Shown here: one piece after another, positions 43,367 to 53,438 of the stretch | Numbering within the stretch: the stretch's first letter is position 1 | How the letters are laid out: the number at the start of each line of letters is the position of its first letter | NCBI GenBank assembly: GCA_028290465.1 | Contig: JAQGJU010000004.1 | Coordinates: forward strand, 1-64,000 | DNA length: 64,000 nt | Reading direction: 5' to 3' | Source: Xanthobacteraceae bacterium | GTDB taxonomy: Bacteria; Pseudomonadota; Alphaproteobacteria; Rhizobiales; Xanthobacteraceae | Translations under genes and position numbers: made by a program | The notes under the pieces: model-generated | The model's input: only the letters and a program-made list of their open reading frames with translations | Database searches by the model: none | What the model was told of the DNA's origin: nothing

Positions 43367-44563
43367 ATGATGCTGAACAGTCTCGATCTGCCCGGCCGCC
43401 CGCAGGACACCAGGGTCGTTGTCGCCATGTCCGGCGGCGTCGATTCCTCGGTCACGGCTGCGCTGCTCAAGGCCGAAGGCTATGACGTGGTCGGCGTCAC
43501 CCTGCAGCTGTACGACCATGGCGCCGCGACCCACCGCAAGGGCGCCTGTTGCGCCGGCCGCGACATCCATGACGCGCGCGCGGTCGCGGAGCGCATCGGT
43601 ATTCCGCATTACGTGCTGGACTACGAGCAGAAGTTTCGCGAAGCCGTGATCGACCGCTTCACGCAGAGCTATGTCGAGGGCGAGACGCCGGTGCCGTGCA
43701 TCTCGTGCAACCAGTCGGTCAAGTTTCGCGATCTCCTCGACACCGCGCGCGATCTCGGCGCCCACGCGATGGCGACCGGCCACTACATCGCGTCGCGCCT
43801 TCAGCCGGACGGCAGCCGCGGGCTTTATCGGGCGCGCGAGGAAGAGCGCGACCAGAGCTACTTCCTGTTCGCCACCACGCCCGAACAGCTCAGCCTACTG
43901 CGCTTTCCGCTCGGCGATCTGACCAAGGCGCAGACGCGCGAATTCGCGCGCCAGCATGGCCTGACCATCGCCGACAAGCCGGACAGCCAGGACATCTGCT
44001 TCGTGCCGAGCGGGCACTATGCCGACATGATCGAGCGGCTGCGGCCGGGCGCGGCCGAGACCGGCGATATCGTCGATCTGAACGGCCGGGTGCTCGGCAG
44101 CCATGCGGGCATCATTCATTTCACCGTCGGACAGCGGCGCGGCCTCGGCATCGCGGCGGCCGAGCCGCTCTATGTCGTGCGGCTTGATGCGTTGACGCGC
44201 CAAGTGGTGGTCGGACCGCGCGAAGCGTTGCGCACGCGCGCGATGCGGCTGCGCGATATCAATTGGATCGGCGATGGCACGCTCGATCAGGCTTGCGCCG
44301 GCGCGGGCCGCGAGGTGTTCGTCAAGGTGCGCTCGACGCGCGCGCCGCGGCCGGCCTGGCTGCGCGCCACGAATGACGGCATCGAAGTCGAACTGGTCGA
44401 CGGCGAAGACGGCGTCTCGCCCGGCCAGGCCTGCGTGTTCTACGACGCGGCGGACGGACAGGCCCGCGTGCTTGGCGGCGGTTTCATCGCCCGCGCAGTC
44501 GCGGCCGGTGTCACGCCGGCGCCGCGCGAATCTGTGCGCGAAGTCGCCGGAGCGCGCGGATAA
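43367..44563 (+). CDS. mnmA: tRNA-specific 2-thiouridylase MnmA
   Basis: MnmA thiolates U34 of Lys, Glu and Gln tRNAs, taking sulfur from a relay. The 398-residue protein has the PP-loop MSGGVDSSV (residues 21-29), the nucleophile Cys region [21 protein letters not shown], the DQSYFLFA segment and the second catalytic Cys in [25 protein letters not shown] and a C-terminal beta-barrel follow. Two ATGs are adjacent at the start. It is followed 74 bp later by pmtA. Confidence 0.96.
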   Translation: MMLNSLDLPGRPQDTRVVVAMSGGVDSSVTAALLKAEGYDVVGVTLQLYDHGAATHRKGACCAGRDIHDARAVAERIGIPHYVLDYEQKFREAVIDRFTQSYVEGETPVPCISCNQSVKFRDLLDTARDLGAHAMATGHYIASRLQPDGSRGLYRAREEERDQSYFLFATTPEQLSLLRFPLGDLTKAQTREFARQHGLTIADKPDSQDICFVPSGHYADMIERLRPGAAETGDIVDLNGRVLGSHAGIIHFTVGQRRGLGIAAAEPLYVVRLDALTRQVVVGPREALRTRAMRLRDINWIGDGTLDQACAGAGREVFVKVRSTRAPRPAWLRATNDGIEVELVDGEDGVSPGQACVFYDAADGQARVLGGGFIARAVAAGVTPAPRESVREVAGARG

Positions 44564-44637
44564 CACCAACAACAAGCCGTACAATAAAAAGAACAGGCAC
44601 GAGTCAGTAAGCGTAAGCGTGGGGGGACGAAGCGGCC

Positions 44638-45321
44638 ATGAGCGATCAGCTCGATCAAAAGACCATCTCGAAAGCCTATGCGCGCTGGGCGCCGGTCTAC
44701 GATCTGGTGTTCGGCGCGGTGTTCGATCGTGGCCGCAAGGCGGCGATCGTATCGGCCGAGCGCGTCGGCGGGCGCATTCTCGAAGTCGGCGTCGGCACCG
44801 GCATTTCGCTGCCCGACTATGCGCGATCGAACCGTTTGTTCGGCGTCGACATCTCCGAGCCGATGCTGCGCAAGGCGCAGGAGCGCGTCGCTGCGCAGAA
44901 CCTGACCAATGTCGAAGGTCTCGCCGTGATGGACGCCGGCAATCTCGCTTTGCCGGATGCCAGCTTCGACGTGGTGGTCGCGCAATATGTGATTACGGCG
45001 GTACCGAATCCGGAAGCCACGCTCGATGAATTCGCCCGCGTGTTGAAGCCGGGCGGCGAGATCATCCTGGTCAACCATATCGGTGCCGAGAGCGGCTTTC
45101 GCCAAATCTTCGAGCAGGGCTTCGCGCCGCTGGCGCGCCGGCTCGGCTGGCGGCCTGAATTCAAGTGGGGCCGGCTGGCTGACTGGGCCGAGCGGCACGG
45201 CGGCGTCACTTTCGTCGAGCGACGCCCGATGCCGCCGCTTGGGCATTTCTCCCTGATTCGCTTCGCCAAAACGGCCGGAGCAACGCCCGCGGCCCGGGAG
45301 CCCGCGCAAGCCGTCGGCTGA
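44638..45321 (+). CDS. pmtA: phosphatidylethanolamine N-methyltransferase, PmtA (Rhodobacter type)
   Basis: PmtA methylates phosphatidylethanolamine three times with SAM to give phosphatidylcholine at the inner membrane. The 227-residue protein shows KAYARWAPVYDLVFGAVFDRGRKAA, SAM motif I ILEVGVGTGISLPDY, DISEPMLRKAQERV, MDAGNLALPDASFDVVVAQYVITAVPNPEATLDEFARVLKPGGEIILVNHIGAESG. The N-terminal YARWAPVYD and the RLGW region fit PmtA better than general UbiE-like enzymes. Phosphatidylcholine synthesis is usual in Hyphomicrobiales. Confidence 0.85.
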   Translation: MSDQLDQKTISKAYARWAPVYDLVFGAVFDRGRKAAIVSAERVGGRILEVGVGTGISLPDYARSNRLFGVDISEPMLRKAQERVAAQNLTNVEGLAVMDAGNLALPDASFDVVVAQYVITAVPNPEATLDEFARVLKPGGEIILVNHIGAESGFRQIFEQGFAPLARRLGWRPEFKWGRLADWAERHGGVTFVERRPMPPLGHFSLIRFAKTAGATPAAREPAQAVG

Positions 45322-45412
45322 CGCTAAAGCTCGCAGGCGCGACAATTTTTTTCGACTCTCGCGGAACCGGGTACCGATTTAGCGGTTATTTGGCATTAGC
45401 CAGAGACCCCAC

Positions 45413-46921
45413 ATGCACAATCCCGTTTTGTCTGCCTCCAAAACTAATTCCGGCATTTCGGGCCTCGATGACATTCTCTGTGGCGGCTTTGCCGACCGGC
45501 GCCTGTTCCTGGTCGAGGGCAGCCCTGGCTCGGGCAAGACCACCTTGGCCCTGCAATTCTTGATGGCCGGCGCGGCCGTGGGTGAAAAGGGTTTGTACAT
45601 CACACTGTCGGAAACCGAGGATGAATTGCGCCACGGCGCCGCCTCGCATGGCTGGAGCCTTAGCGACGACATCGACGTGTTCGAACTCGCGCCTCCGGAA
45701 AACCTGCTCGACGACGATCAGCAGCAGAGCCTGCTGTATTCGTCCGATCTCGAACTCGGCGAAACCACCAAGCGGATGTTCGAGGCGATGGACCGGGCGA
45801 AGCCCGTTCGCGTTGTCCTCGACAGCCTGTCGGAAATCCGTCTGCTGGCGCAGAGTTCGTTGCGCTATCGCCGCCAAATCCTGGCGCTGAAGCATTATTT
45901 CGCGCGCAAGGATGCGACCGTGCTGTTGCTCGACGACATGACGGCAGAAGCGACCGACAAGACGGTGCACAGTGTCGCGCATGGTGTGCTTCGGCTGGAG
46001 GAACTGGCGCCGAATTACGGCACCGAGCGCCGCCGGTTGAGGGTACTGAAATATCGCGGGCAGGCGTTTCGCGGCGGCTACCACGACTACGTCATCAAGC
46101 ATGGCGGCCTGCAGGTTTTTCCACGCCTCGTGGCGGCCGAATATCGCACCCGCAAGACCCAACCGGTGATGACCAGCGGCCTTAAGGAACTGGATCAACT
46201 GCTTGGCGGTGGGCTGGAACGCGGCTCAAGCGCGCTGGTGCTCGGGCCGGCGGGCTCCGGAAAGTCGCTGCTGGTGCTGCAATTCATCGCATCGGCGGTG
46301 GCGCGCGGCGAAACCGCGGCGCTGTTCGTGTTTGACGAAGAGCTCGGCCTGTTGTTTCAGCGCGCCAAGGCACTCAACATCGATCTCCAGGCCATGCATG
46401 ACAGCGGCAAGCTGTTCCTGGAGTCGATGGATGCCGCCGAATTGTCGCCGGGCGAATTCGCCCACAAGGTTCGGGCCTGCGTCGATCAGCATGCGGTGCG
46501 CACCGTCGTGATCGACAGCCTGAACGGCTATCAGAACGCGATGCCGGAAGAGCAATTCCTGATCCTCCATATGCATGAACTGCTGCAATATTTGAATCGC
46601 AGCGGCGCCACGACCTTCCTGACCGTCGCGCAGCATGGGCTCGTCGGGGACATGCAGGCGCCGGTGGACATCACCTATCTGGCCGACACTGTATTCCTGC
46701 TGCGCTATTTCGAAGCCGCCGGCCGAGTGCGGCGCGCGATCTCGGTGATCAAGAAGCGTACCGGCCCGCACGAGGACACCATCCGCGAATATCGGATCGG
46801 TGGGCGGGGCCTGAGCATCGGTCTTCCGCTTGAAGACTTTCAGGGCGTATTGCGTGGCGTGCCAACCTATGTCGGCAAAGCTGGACTAATGGATACCGGG
46901 TTGACGGGCACGCCATCGTGA
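45413..46921 (+). CDS. KaiC-like tandem RecA-fold ATPase
   Basis: The 502-residue protein has two KaiC/RadA-type ATPase domains: Walker A GSPGSGKTT at 36-44 and GPAGSGKSL at 278-286, each preceded by SGLDDILCGGF or SGLKELDQLLGGGLERGS. Walker B-like strands are RVVLDSLSE and TVVIDSLNG. No KaiA or KaiB is encoded nearby. In the second domain the LREYRIGGRGLSIG-like ending resembles bacterial KaiC homologues rather than DNA-repair proteins. Its TGA overlaps the GTG of the hybrid kinase gene (GTGA), so the two are made together and probably form a signalling pair. Confidence 0.88.
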   Translation: MHNPVLSASKTNSGISGLDDILCGGFADRRLFLVEGSPGSGKTTLALQFLMAGAAVGEKGLYITLSETEDELRHGAASHGWSLSDDIDVFELAPPENLLDDDQQQSLLYSSDLELGETTKRMFEAMDRAKPVRVVLDSLSEIRLLAQSSLRYRRQILALKHYFARKDATVLLLDDMTAEATDKTVHSVAHGVLRLEELAPNYGTERRRLRVLKYRGQAFRGGYHDYVIKHGGLQVFPRLVAAEYRTRKTQPVMTSGLKELDQLLGGGLERGSSALVLGPAGSGKSLLVLQFIASAVARGETAALFVFDEELGLLFQRAKALNIDLQAMHDSGKLFLESMDAAELSPGEFAHKVRACVDQHAVRTVVIDSLNGYQNAMPEEQFLILHMHELLQYLNRSGATTFLTVAQHGLVGDMQAPVDITYLADTVFLLRYFEAAGRVRRAISVIKKRTGPHEDTIREYRIGGRGLSIGLPLEDFQGVLRGVPTYVGKAGLMDTGLTGTPS

Positions 46922-48708
46922 ATATCGCCAGCCCTCCTAGTGCGAGCGTCGCCGAGCATCCGGAACGCGCGATTATTCTGGCGCCGCAGGGCCGCGATGC
47001 CAGGATCGCGGCTGGCATCCTGCACGAAGTCGGCATCGGCAGCGACATCGCGCACAGCCTGGACGAGCTGTTGCAGGCGATGCGCCGCGGTGCCGAGATT
47101 GCCGTCGTAACTGAAGAAGCGATCCGTACCGCCGACCTCAAGCCGTTGTCCGATTGGATTCACGGTCAGCCGCCCTGGGCGGATTTCCCGTTCATTCTTT
47201 TGACCGAGCGGGGCGGCGGCATCGAGCGCAATCCGACGGCCGGAAGGTTGATGCTGACGCTCGGCAACGTCACGTTTCTGGAGCGGCCGTTTCACCCGAC
47301 CACGCTGGTCAGCGTCGTGCGTACCGCGATGCGCGGCCGTCATCGGCAATATGAAGCGCGCGACCGCCTGGAGGCGCTGCACGAGAGCGAACTTCATGCC
47401 CGCAACGCGGAAGCCGAACTGCGCCGTTTCAACGAGACGCTGGAAGCCCGCGTCGCCGAGCGCACCTCCGAACTCGGCGCCGCGAACCGGCAATTGATGG
47501 GCCAGATCGAGGAACGCGAAAAGGTCGAAGCTACATTGCGTCAGATGCAGCGCCTCGAAGCCGTCGGCCAGCTCACATCCGGCGTCGCCCACGACTTCAA
47601 CAACCTTCTGACCGTCGTGCTCGGCAATGTCGGATTTCTTGAGCGCGAATTGCCGGCTGCCGGCGTCGACGGAAAATGCATGCGTCGTCTTAGCTTCATG
47701 CGTACCGCGGCCGAACGCGGCGCCAAACTGACCGCGCAATTGCTGGCGTTCTCGCGCCGGCAGCGGCTGGAGCCGAAGCCGCTCGACCTCAACGAGTCCC
47801 TCGATGGCATGCGCGACTTGTTGCAAAGCACACTCGGCGGCAGCGTGCAGGTCAACACCATGCTGCGGCCCGGCCTGTGGCCTGCGCTGGTCGATCCGAC
47901 GCAGATCGAACTCGTCGTGTTGAATCTTGCGATCAATGCCCGCGATGCGATGGAAGTCGGCGGACGGTTGACCATCGAGACCGCGAATGTGCGCATCGCC
48001 GTGCAGGAGCGGCCGGAACATCCCGCGCCCGGCGAATACGTCACGATCCGCGTGGCTGACACCGGCTCAGGCATGACGCCGGAGGTGCGGGTTAAAGTCT
48101 TCGAGCCGTTCTTTACGACGAAGGATGTCGGCAAGGGCTCGGGACTTGGTCTGAGCCAAGTGCTCGGCTTCGCCAAGCAGTCAGGCGGCGGCGTGCGGAT
48201 CGACACGCGGGTCGGCGAGGGCACCTCGGTGATCGTCTATTTGCCGCGGGCCCAGCACGCCGGAGTTGGACCGACGGTAGCGACCGCCGGAGCGCAGCAG
48301 AATTCGTATGCGCGCGGTTCCATCATTCTGCTGGTCGATGACGACAACGCGGTCCGCGAGGTCACGGCCTCGATGTTGTGCGATCTCGGCTATGTGGTGC
48401 GCGAAGTCGGCAGCGGCGGCGCGGCACTCGATCACCTCGAACGTCATGAGGATATTGACTTGGCGGTGCTGGATTTCGCGATGCCGGGCATGAATGGCGG
48501 CGACCTCGCGCGCCAAATTCAGGCCAAATGGCCGTCGATACCTATTCTGTTCGTCACCGGCTTTGCCGATATCACGGCGCTGGGCGAGGTCGGTGAGGAC
48601 CGAATCATCAAAAAGCCGTTCGTTGACGATGAGCTGGCCGTGAAGGTGCGCGCTGCACTGGCAGATAATCGGCGTGTCGCCGGCAATGTCGTGCGGTTGC
48701 GGCGATAA
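46918..48708 (+). CDS. hybrid histidine kinase coupled to KaiC-like protein
   Basis: The 596-residue protein has these parts in order: an N-terminal receiver-like domain (15-140) without a clear phospho-Asp; a coiled coil (~145-210); HisKA with His225 in SGVAHDFNNLL; HATPase with NLAINARDAM (N box), DTGSGM and GKGSGLGLS; and a C-terminal receiver with VDDDNAVRE and phospho-Asp in LAVLDFAMPG. No membrane helix is seen, so it is cytosolic. The start is GTG overlapping the KaiC-like stop by 4 bp. Coupling and the pseudo-receiver suggest that it reads the state of the KaiC-like ATPase. Confidence 0.9.
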   Translation: MNIASPPSASVAEHPERAIILAPQGRDARIAAGILHEVGIGSDIAHSLDELLQAMRRGAEIAVVTEEAIRTADLKPLSDWIHGQPPWADFPFILLTERGGGIERNPTAGRLMLTLGNVTFLERPFHPTTLVSVVRTAMRGRHRQYEARDRLEALHESELHARNAEAELRRFNETLEARVAERTSELGAANRQLMGQIEEREKVEATLRQMQRLEAVGQLTSGVAHDFNNLLTVVLGNVGFLERELPAAGVDGKCMRRLSFMRTAAERGAKLTAQLLAFSRRQRLEPKPLDLNESLDGMRDLLQSTLGGSVQVNTMLRPGLWPALVDPTQIELVVLNLAINARDAMEVGGRLTIETANVRIAVQERPEHPAPGEYVTIRVADTGSGMTPEVRVKVFEPFFTTKDVGKGSGLGLSQVLGFAKQSGGGVRIDTRVGEGTSVIVYLPRAQHAGVGPTVATAGAQQNSYARGSIILLVDDDNAVREVTASMLCDLGYVVREVGSGGAALDHLERHEDIDLAVLDFAMPGMNGGDLARQIQAKWPSIPILFVTGFADITALGEVGEDRIIKKPFVDDELAVKVRAALADNRRVAGNVVRLRR

Positions 48709-48812
48709 CTTCGATCGTTCGTCGTGTTCCCTCGGGAACCTGCGCAAGGATATCGACGTGACGCACCGGCTCAAACAAAAACTCCCAAGATCCTGCCCAC
48801 GATTGGATAGCT

Positions 48813-51140
48813 TTACAATTTTGCCCGCAGCCCAACATATGCGGCGAGTGGCGCACCCGGCGTCATCATGCGCGGATCGGTGACGTTCAGGAACGGGATC
48901 GATTCGGCCTCGAAGAACGTGCCGAACGTATAATAGTGCTTGTTGAACAGGTTCTGCACCAGGCCGAACACTTCGATGTTCGGCGTCACCTTGTACGAGG
49001 AGTGCAGGTTCACCATCCAATAGCTCGGCAGCATCGCATTCAGGTTGGATTCGTCGCCGCGCAGATACTGGCCGCTGGTCGCGACAAGATCAGCCCCGAG
49101 CTTCCACTTTTCATCGAACGCATATTCGGCGCCCGTCTTGAACCGGTGGCGCGGCATGCTCGGCATCACGTTGCCGGGCGAGACCGTGATGGTGCCGTCG
49201 GGCGACGCCATCGGGTTGTCGGGCGATTGCAGCGTCAGCGTGCTCTGGAAGGTGGCTTCGAGGTACGTGTAGTTGGCGTAGACCTGCCATTCCTTGGACT
49301 GGAACGTAACGGCCGCTTCGAATCCGCGTCGCCGCGTATCGCCGGCGTTCTGGAAATAGCCGCGCCCGGCGATGTCGCTTGCCACGTTGATAATGTCGTT
49401 GCTGTTGCGGGTGTGGAATAAGCCCAGGTTCCAGACCAGTTGGCCGTGCAGCGGCCCGGCGTCGAACCGGCCGCGCAGGCCGGCCTCATAAGTATGCGAC
49501 ACCACCTGCTGCAACGGCGGATCGGCCACCAGGAAATTGTCCAGGAGACACGGCCGCGCCGGATCGCTGCAGCCGAGCTCGGCCGGCGTCGGCGCGCGGT
49601 TGGCTTCCGAGTAGCCGAGATAGGCGGTGATCCCCGGCGTCAGCTTATAGGTCGCACCGATCACCGGATTGAAACGGCTGAACAGATGCGAGCCGTTCAG
49701 CGCGGTGCCGAGCTGATCCTCCAGCTTGATCTGCGCCATATTGAACCGTCCACCGGCTGTCACCGATAGTGCCGACGTGACGTCGAAGGTGTTGGTCGCA
49801 TAGAAGCCCGTATAGGTGCTGGTGGTATCCAGTGAGACCGGCGCGATGTCGGCGGCCGGCTGCTGGACGATGACACCGGTGCCCGTAACGAACAGGTCGG
49901 ACCCGATGGTGCCGAGCTCGCTGTCAGCCTTGAAGTTCACCCGGCCGCGATCGATCGCGACGCCGGCGACGAATTGATTGCCGTGTTCGAACAGCCGCGC
50001 GGCGCTGATGGCCTGCAGCGAGCCGCCGAATGTGTCGGCTTTGGTGTTAGTGCGGTCGACGGCTCCGGGCACGTTGCCGCCGAGGATCGAGGCCGCGACC
50101 GTGCTGCCGCTGGTGCTGATCAATTGCGTGGTGTCGTCGCCGATGCAGAGCAGCGTATCGAACGGCGCGGCGCAGACCTCGACCACGGATGTATTGCCGT
50201 CGACATGCTTCTGCCGGAAGCCGCGATAGTAAAAGTTGCCCTGCAATGACAACGTATCCGTCATGGCATATTTGCCGCTGGCGTTGAGAAAGATCAGCTC
50301 GTTCTTGGTGGTCTGCGGCGTGGTGTAGACGCTGTGCCAATTCTGTTCGAGCATCTGCACCGGGGTCGGCCCGGTGGCGCCGAACCGGTTGGACGCAGTG
50401 GTGAAGTTGAAATGAAACTCGGTCTTCTCGCCGCGCACGCCGATGTCGCCAAAGATGCGCCGCAGCCGCGAATCCGAGCGGGCACGCCAACCGTCGTCCT
50501 TCAGGGCGTCGGCCGCGATGTAGCCGGCCACATTGCCGCGCTGGCCGCCGACCTGCGCCGACATCGCCTGTCGGCCGAACGAGCCGCCGCGTATTTCGGC
50601 TTCGGCGCCCTGATAGGTGAAGCCATCCTTCATGGTGACGACGACCGCGCCGCCGAGCGCGTTGAGGCCGAACACCGGATTGTTCGGCACCACGTTCATG
50701 CGGTCGATGGCGTTTTCCGGGATGAAATCCCAGTTGACGGTGTCACCGAAGGTTTCGTTGATGCGCACGCCGTTCTGGTAAACGGCTAGCCCCTGCGCGG
50801 TGCCGACCACCGGCGAAGCGACGAAGCCGCGATATTGAATATCCGGCTGAAACGGATTGCCGGCCACATCGGTGATCAGCAGGCCCGGTATGCGCCGCTG
50901 CATCGCATCGGCGAGGCTCGATGTCTTGGCGGTGTCGAAATCGGCCGGCGTCAGAATATGGGTGTTGGCCGGAACCTTGTCGCGATCGCTACTCTGCGAC
51001 AGCGGCGAGGAGGCGATGACTTCGATTTCGGGCAGCACATCTGAACTGGCGGTCTGTGCGCCGGCCGGACCGGTCAGCGACAGGGGGAGCGACAGCGCGA
51101 TCAGGCTGGTGCCCCACAGCCATGCCTTGCCCGTGCCCAT
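48813..51140 (-). CDS. TonB-dependent outer-membrane receptor
   Basis: The 775-residue receptor starts MGTGKAWLWGTSLIALSLPLSLTGPAGAQ (signal peptide; GGGGGA upstream of the ATG). A short linker with a possible TonB box (LPEIEVIAS) and the plug domain follow (SLADAMQRRIPGLLITDVAGNPFQPDIQYRGF ... NNPVFGLNALGGAVVVTMKDGF). Many beta strands come next, and the end EVFGLVQNLFNKHYYTFGTF...PGAPLAAYVGLRAKL is the typical last strand. The ligand is unknown. It lies 163 bp downstream of a two-component regulator gene, co-directional with H4MPT/methanofuran genes, so a metal chelate needed for C1 metabolism is a reasonable hypothesis. Confidence 0.92.
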   Translation of the reverse strand: MGTGKAWLWGTSLIALSLPLSLTGPAGAQTASSDVLPEIEVIASSPLSQSSDRDKVPANTHILTPADFDTAKTSSLADAMQRRIPGLLITDVAGNPFQPDIQYRGFVASPVVGTAQGLAVYQNGVRINETFGDTVNWDFIPENAIDRMNVVPNNPVFGLNALGGAVVVTMKDGFTYQGAEAEIRGGSFGRQAMSAQVGGQRGNVAGYIAADALKDDGWRARSDSRLRRIFGDIGVRGEKTEFHFNFTTASNRFGATGPTPVQMLEQNWHSVYTTPQTTKNELIFLNASGKYAMTDTLSLQGNFYYRGFRQKHVDGNTSVVEVCAAPFDTLLCIGDDTTQLISTSGSTVAASILGGNVPGAVDRTNTKADTFGGSLQAISAARLFEHGNQFVAGVAIDRGRVNFKADSELGTIGSDLFVTGTGVIVQQPAADIAPVSLDTTSTYTGFYATNTFDVTSALSVTAGGRFNMAQIKLEDQLGTALNGSHLFSRFNPVIGATYKLTPGITAYLGYSEANRAPTPAELGCSDPARPCLLDNFLVADPPLQQVVSHTYEAGLRGRFDAGPLHGQLVWNLGLFHTRNSNDIINVASDIAGRGYFQNAGDTRRRGFEAAVTFQSKEWQVYANYTYLEATFQSTLTLQSPDNPMASPDGTITVSPGNVMPSMPRHRFKTGAEYAFDEKWKLGADLVATSGQYLRGDESNLNAMLPSYWMVNLHSSYKVTPNIEVFGLVQNLFNKHYYTFGTFFEAESIPFLNVTDPRMMTPGAPLAAYVGLRAKL

Positions 51141-51303
51141 GAGCATTCCCCCACGCCCGACATACGGTCTCGCGGCAAATGCTAACGATGGCGATAGACC
51201 GCTTCGCAACTGTCGAATGCGCGGCGGGCGCTGTCTTGGTCAGATTGTCCAATTGTGGGCGGGAACAAGTGGCAATGGCTTGCGACGGGCGAAGCGGAAC
51301 GGC

Positions 51304-51939
51304 TCACGAAGCGGCCGGAACAAGCTGGGTCGCGGCGCGGATCAGTTCCGGCAGGGTGCGCAGGCCAAGCTTCTGCTTGAGCTGGTAGCAGAGGTTGACC
51401 ACGGTCTTATAGCTGACGCCGAGTTCGCTCGCGATGATGCCGTAGGACTTTCCTTCCGCCAGCAGCGCCAGCGCCTGCAATTCGCGCGGCGTCAATTGCG
51501 CCAGCGGATCGCGCCGCACCCCGGTCGCCGACAGCGCGACCTGGGTCGCCACATCGGGACTGAGATAGGGTTTTCCGGCCCGCACCTTCTCAAATGCCAG
51601 AACCAGTTCCTCCGGCGAGGTGTCCTTGAGCAGGTAACCTGTAGCACCTGCTTCAAGTGCCCGCGTTACGATGATCGGATCGGCATGCATGCTGAATACC
51701 AGGATGCGGGTGCTGTGGCCGCGCGCGCGAATACGCCGGATCAGGGCGAGGCCCGCCAAGCCGCTGTTCTGCATCGACAGATCGACGATCATCACGTCCG
51801 GGCGATGCCGAAGATACTGTCGGTAACCGGAAACAGGATCGCGCGCCTCGAACACGTCGCGCATGCCGGCATCGAGCAGGATGCGCCGGCAGCCCTGCAG
51901 CACGATCGGGTGGTCGTCGACGATCAGTACCGAGGTCAT
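51304..51939 (-). CDS. NarL/FixJ-family response regulator
   Basis: The 211-residue protein has a receiver domain (VLIVDDHPIVLQG; phospho-Asp53 in MIVDLSM; conserved Ser/Thr and Lys in FSMHAD and YLLKDTSPEE). A LuxR-type helix-turn-helix follows (LTPRELQALALLAEGKSYGIIASELGVSYKTVVNLCYQLKQKLG). The recognition helix reads KTVVNLCYQLKQKL rather than the usual KTVxxHxxxIxxKL. It overlaps the kinase gene by 4 bp. Its pairing with C1 genes recalls the FlhR regulator of Paracoccus formaldehyde metabolism, an analogy only. Confidence 0.9.
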   Translation of the reverse strand: MTSVLIVDDHPIVLQGCRRILLDAGMRDVFEARDPVSGYRQYLRHRPDVMIVDLSMQNSGLAGLALIRRIRARGHSTRILVFSMHADPIIVTRALEAGATGYLLKDTSPEELVLAFEKVRAGKPYLSPDVATQVALSATGVRRDPLAQLTPRELQALALLAEGKSYGIIASELGVSYKTVVNLCYQLKQKLGLRTLPELIRAATQLVPAAS

Positions 51940-53438
51940 GGCAGGCCGCCCTTCGGTTTGGCGAATTCACGACTGCCGGCGGTCTGAGCGCGCACCGGAA
52001 TCATGACCCGCACGCAGGTGCCGCGCCCGGCGAGGCTCTCCAACCCATGCTCGCCGCCGAGTGCGTGCACGCGTTCCTGCATGCCGGTGAGGCCGAAGCC
52101 CGGCCGGGCATTCGGCTCCATGCCGCGCCCGTCGTCGCGCAAGGTCAGCGTCAGATTGGATGCGGTGCCGTCGGGCATCTCGCCGATGTCGATATCGACG
52201 CGGTTGGCGTCGGCGTGGCGCAGCGCGTTGGTCAGGCCTTCCTGGACGCAGCGATAAATCGTCAGATCGACGCTGTCGCCATAGCTGTCGCGCAACTGGC
52301 CGGTCCGGAGTGCGAACGCGATATCGGGCTGCTGGCGGGCGCGTTCCTGCACCATCTCCGACAGCAGGTCGCCGAGCGGCAGATGTCCGAGCGCCATCGG
52401 CCGCAGCCGGTTCAGCATGCGCCGGTTCAGGCCTTGCAGATGATCGATGATCGTCTGCATCTCCCGCACCCGTTCGGCGATCTTGCTGGCCGTCGTGGTT
52501 CTGGCCTTGCCGAGCACGAGACCGATCGAACCGGCGCTGGCCTTGAGGCCGAACAACGACGGGCCGACTTCGTCGTGCAGTTCCAGCGCCACGCGCCGTC
52601 GCTCGTCGTCCTGCGCGGTGATGACCCGGCGGCTGAGGCGGATGTTTTCAGCCCGTGCGGCCTCGAGTGCCGATGCCAGGGCGTTGAATCGATCCGTAAT
52701 GCCGGAAAGTTCGCGCGCGCGGGGGTCTGTCAGCCTTACCGTATAGTTGTGCCGTTCGAGATCGCGCATGCCGCCGGCGAGGCCGGCGAGCGGCCGCAGC
52801 AGATGGCCGAAGATCACATAAAGCGCGCCGATCAAGACCAGATGCCCGACCAGCGCGACGGCGCCGAGCGCCAGCGTGTTCTCCCAGACTTCCGCGATCT
52901 CGTCGCTCGGTTCGCCGACAATGACCAGCGAGCCGATAGCGCGGCCATCGACGACGACCGGCAATTCGTGCCGGCGCGGCGGCGGCCGGATCAGGGCGGC
53001 GAACCACGCGGGCGTTCGCGGGTCGGTCCAATTCGCAGCATCGGGGCTTGTCGGCGGCGTGACGTCCTTGGCGCTGACATCGACCACATGGATGCGTACA
53101 TGGCGCAGCACCTGCAAGGGCGATGGCAGCCGCGACATCAGGTCCTGCGCCGAGCCGTCCTGCTGGGCGAGGCGCAATGTCTCGGAGGCCAGACGCTCGG
53201 CCAGTTGCATCGAAGCCGCGATCTCGATCCGCGTGGAAGCGCGGGCCTGCCAGATGATGATCGCCCCGGCGATCGATGCCGCGATCAGGTCGAGCACGAT
53301 GAAGGCCAGCAGAAGCTGTGCCCGGATCGAGCGGCGATGCCATAACGCGCCGAACAGGCCGCGCGGGCGCGGGAACAACTCGGCCGGCGGTCCGGTCGCG
53401 GTGCCGCGAAGGTCGTGGGGGCGGGACGGCCGGTTCAT
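51936..53438 (-). CDS. NarX/FlhS-like membrane sensor histidine kinase
   Basis: The 500-residue kinase has membrane helices at about 41-63 and 189-209 that bound a ~125-residue periplasmic domain, then a HAMP-like segment (RPLAGLAGGMRDLERHNYTVRLTDPR). HisKA_3 has His288 in LELHDEVGPSLFGLKASAG, and the HATPase has DDGRGM and GFGLTGMQERV. This architecture fits kinases that pair with NarL-type regulators, and one lies immediately downstream (4-bp overlap). Its own ATG overlaps the stop of the MfnF-like gene by 4 bp, so sensing and cofactor synthesis genes share a transcript. Confidence 0.9.
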   Translation of the reverse strand: MNRPSRPHDLRGTATGPPAELFPRPRGLFGALWHRRSIRAQLLLAFIVLDLIAASIAGAIIIWQARASTRIEIAASMQLAERLASETLRLAQQDGSAQDLMSRLPSPLQVLRHVRIHVVDVSAKDVTPPTSPDAANWTDPRTPAWFAALIRPPPRRHELPVVVDGRAIGSLVIVGEPSDEIAEVWENTLALGAVALVGHLVLIGALYVIFGHLLRPLAGLAGGMRDLERHNYTVRLTDPRARELSGITDRFNALASALEAARAENIRLSRRVITAQDDERRRVALELHDEVGPSLFGLKASAGSIGLVLGKARTTTASKIAERVREMQTIIDHLQGLNRRMLNRLRPMALGHLPLGDLLSEMVQERARQQPDIAFALRTGQLRDSYGDSVDLTIYRCVQEGLTNALRHADANRVDIDIGEMPDGTASNLTLTLRDDGRGMEPNARPGFGLTGMQERVHALGGEHGLESLAGRGTCVRVMIPVRAQTAGSREFAKPKGGLP

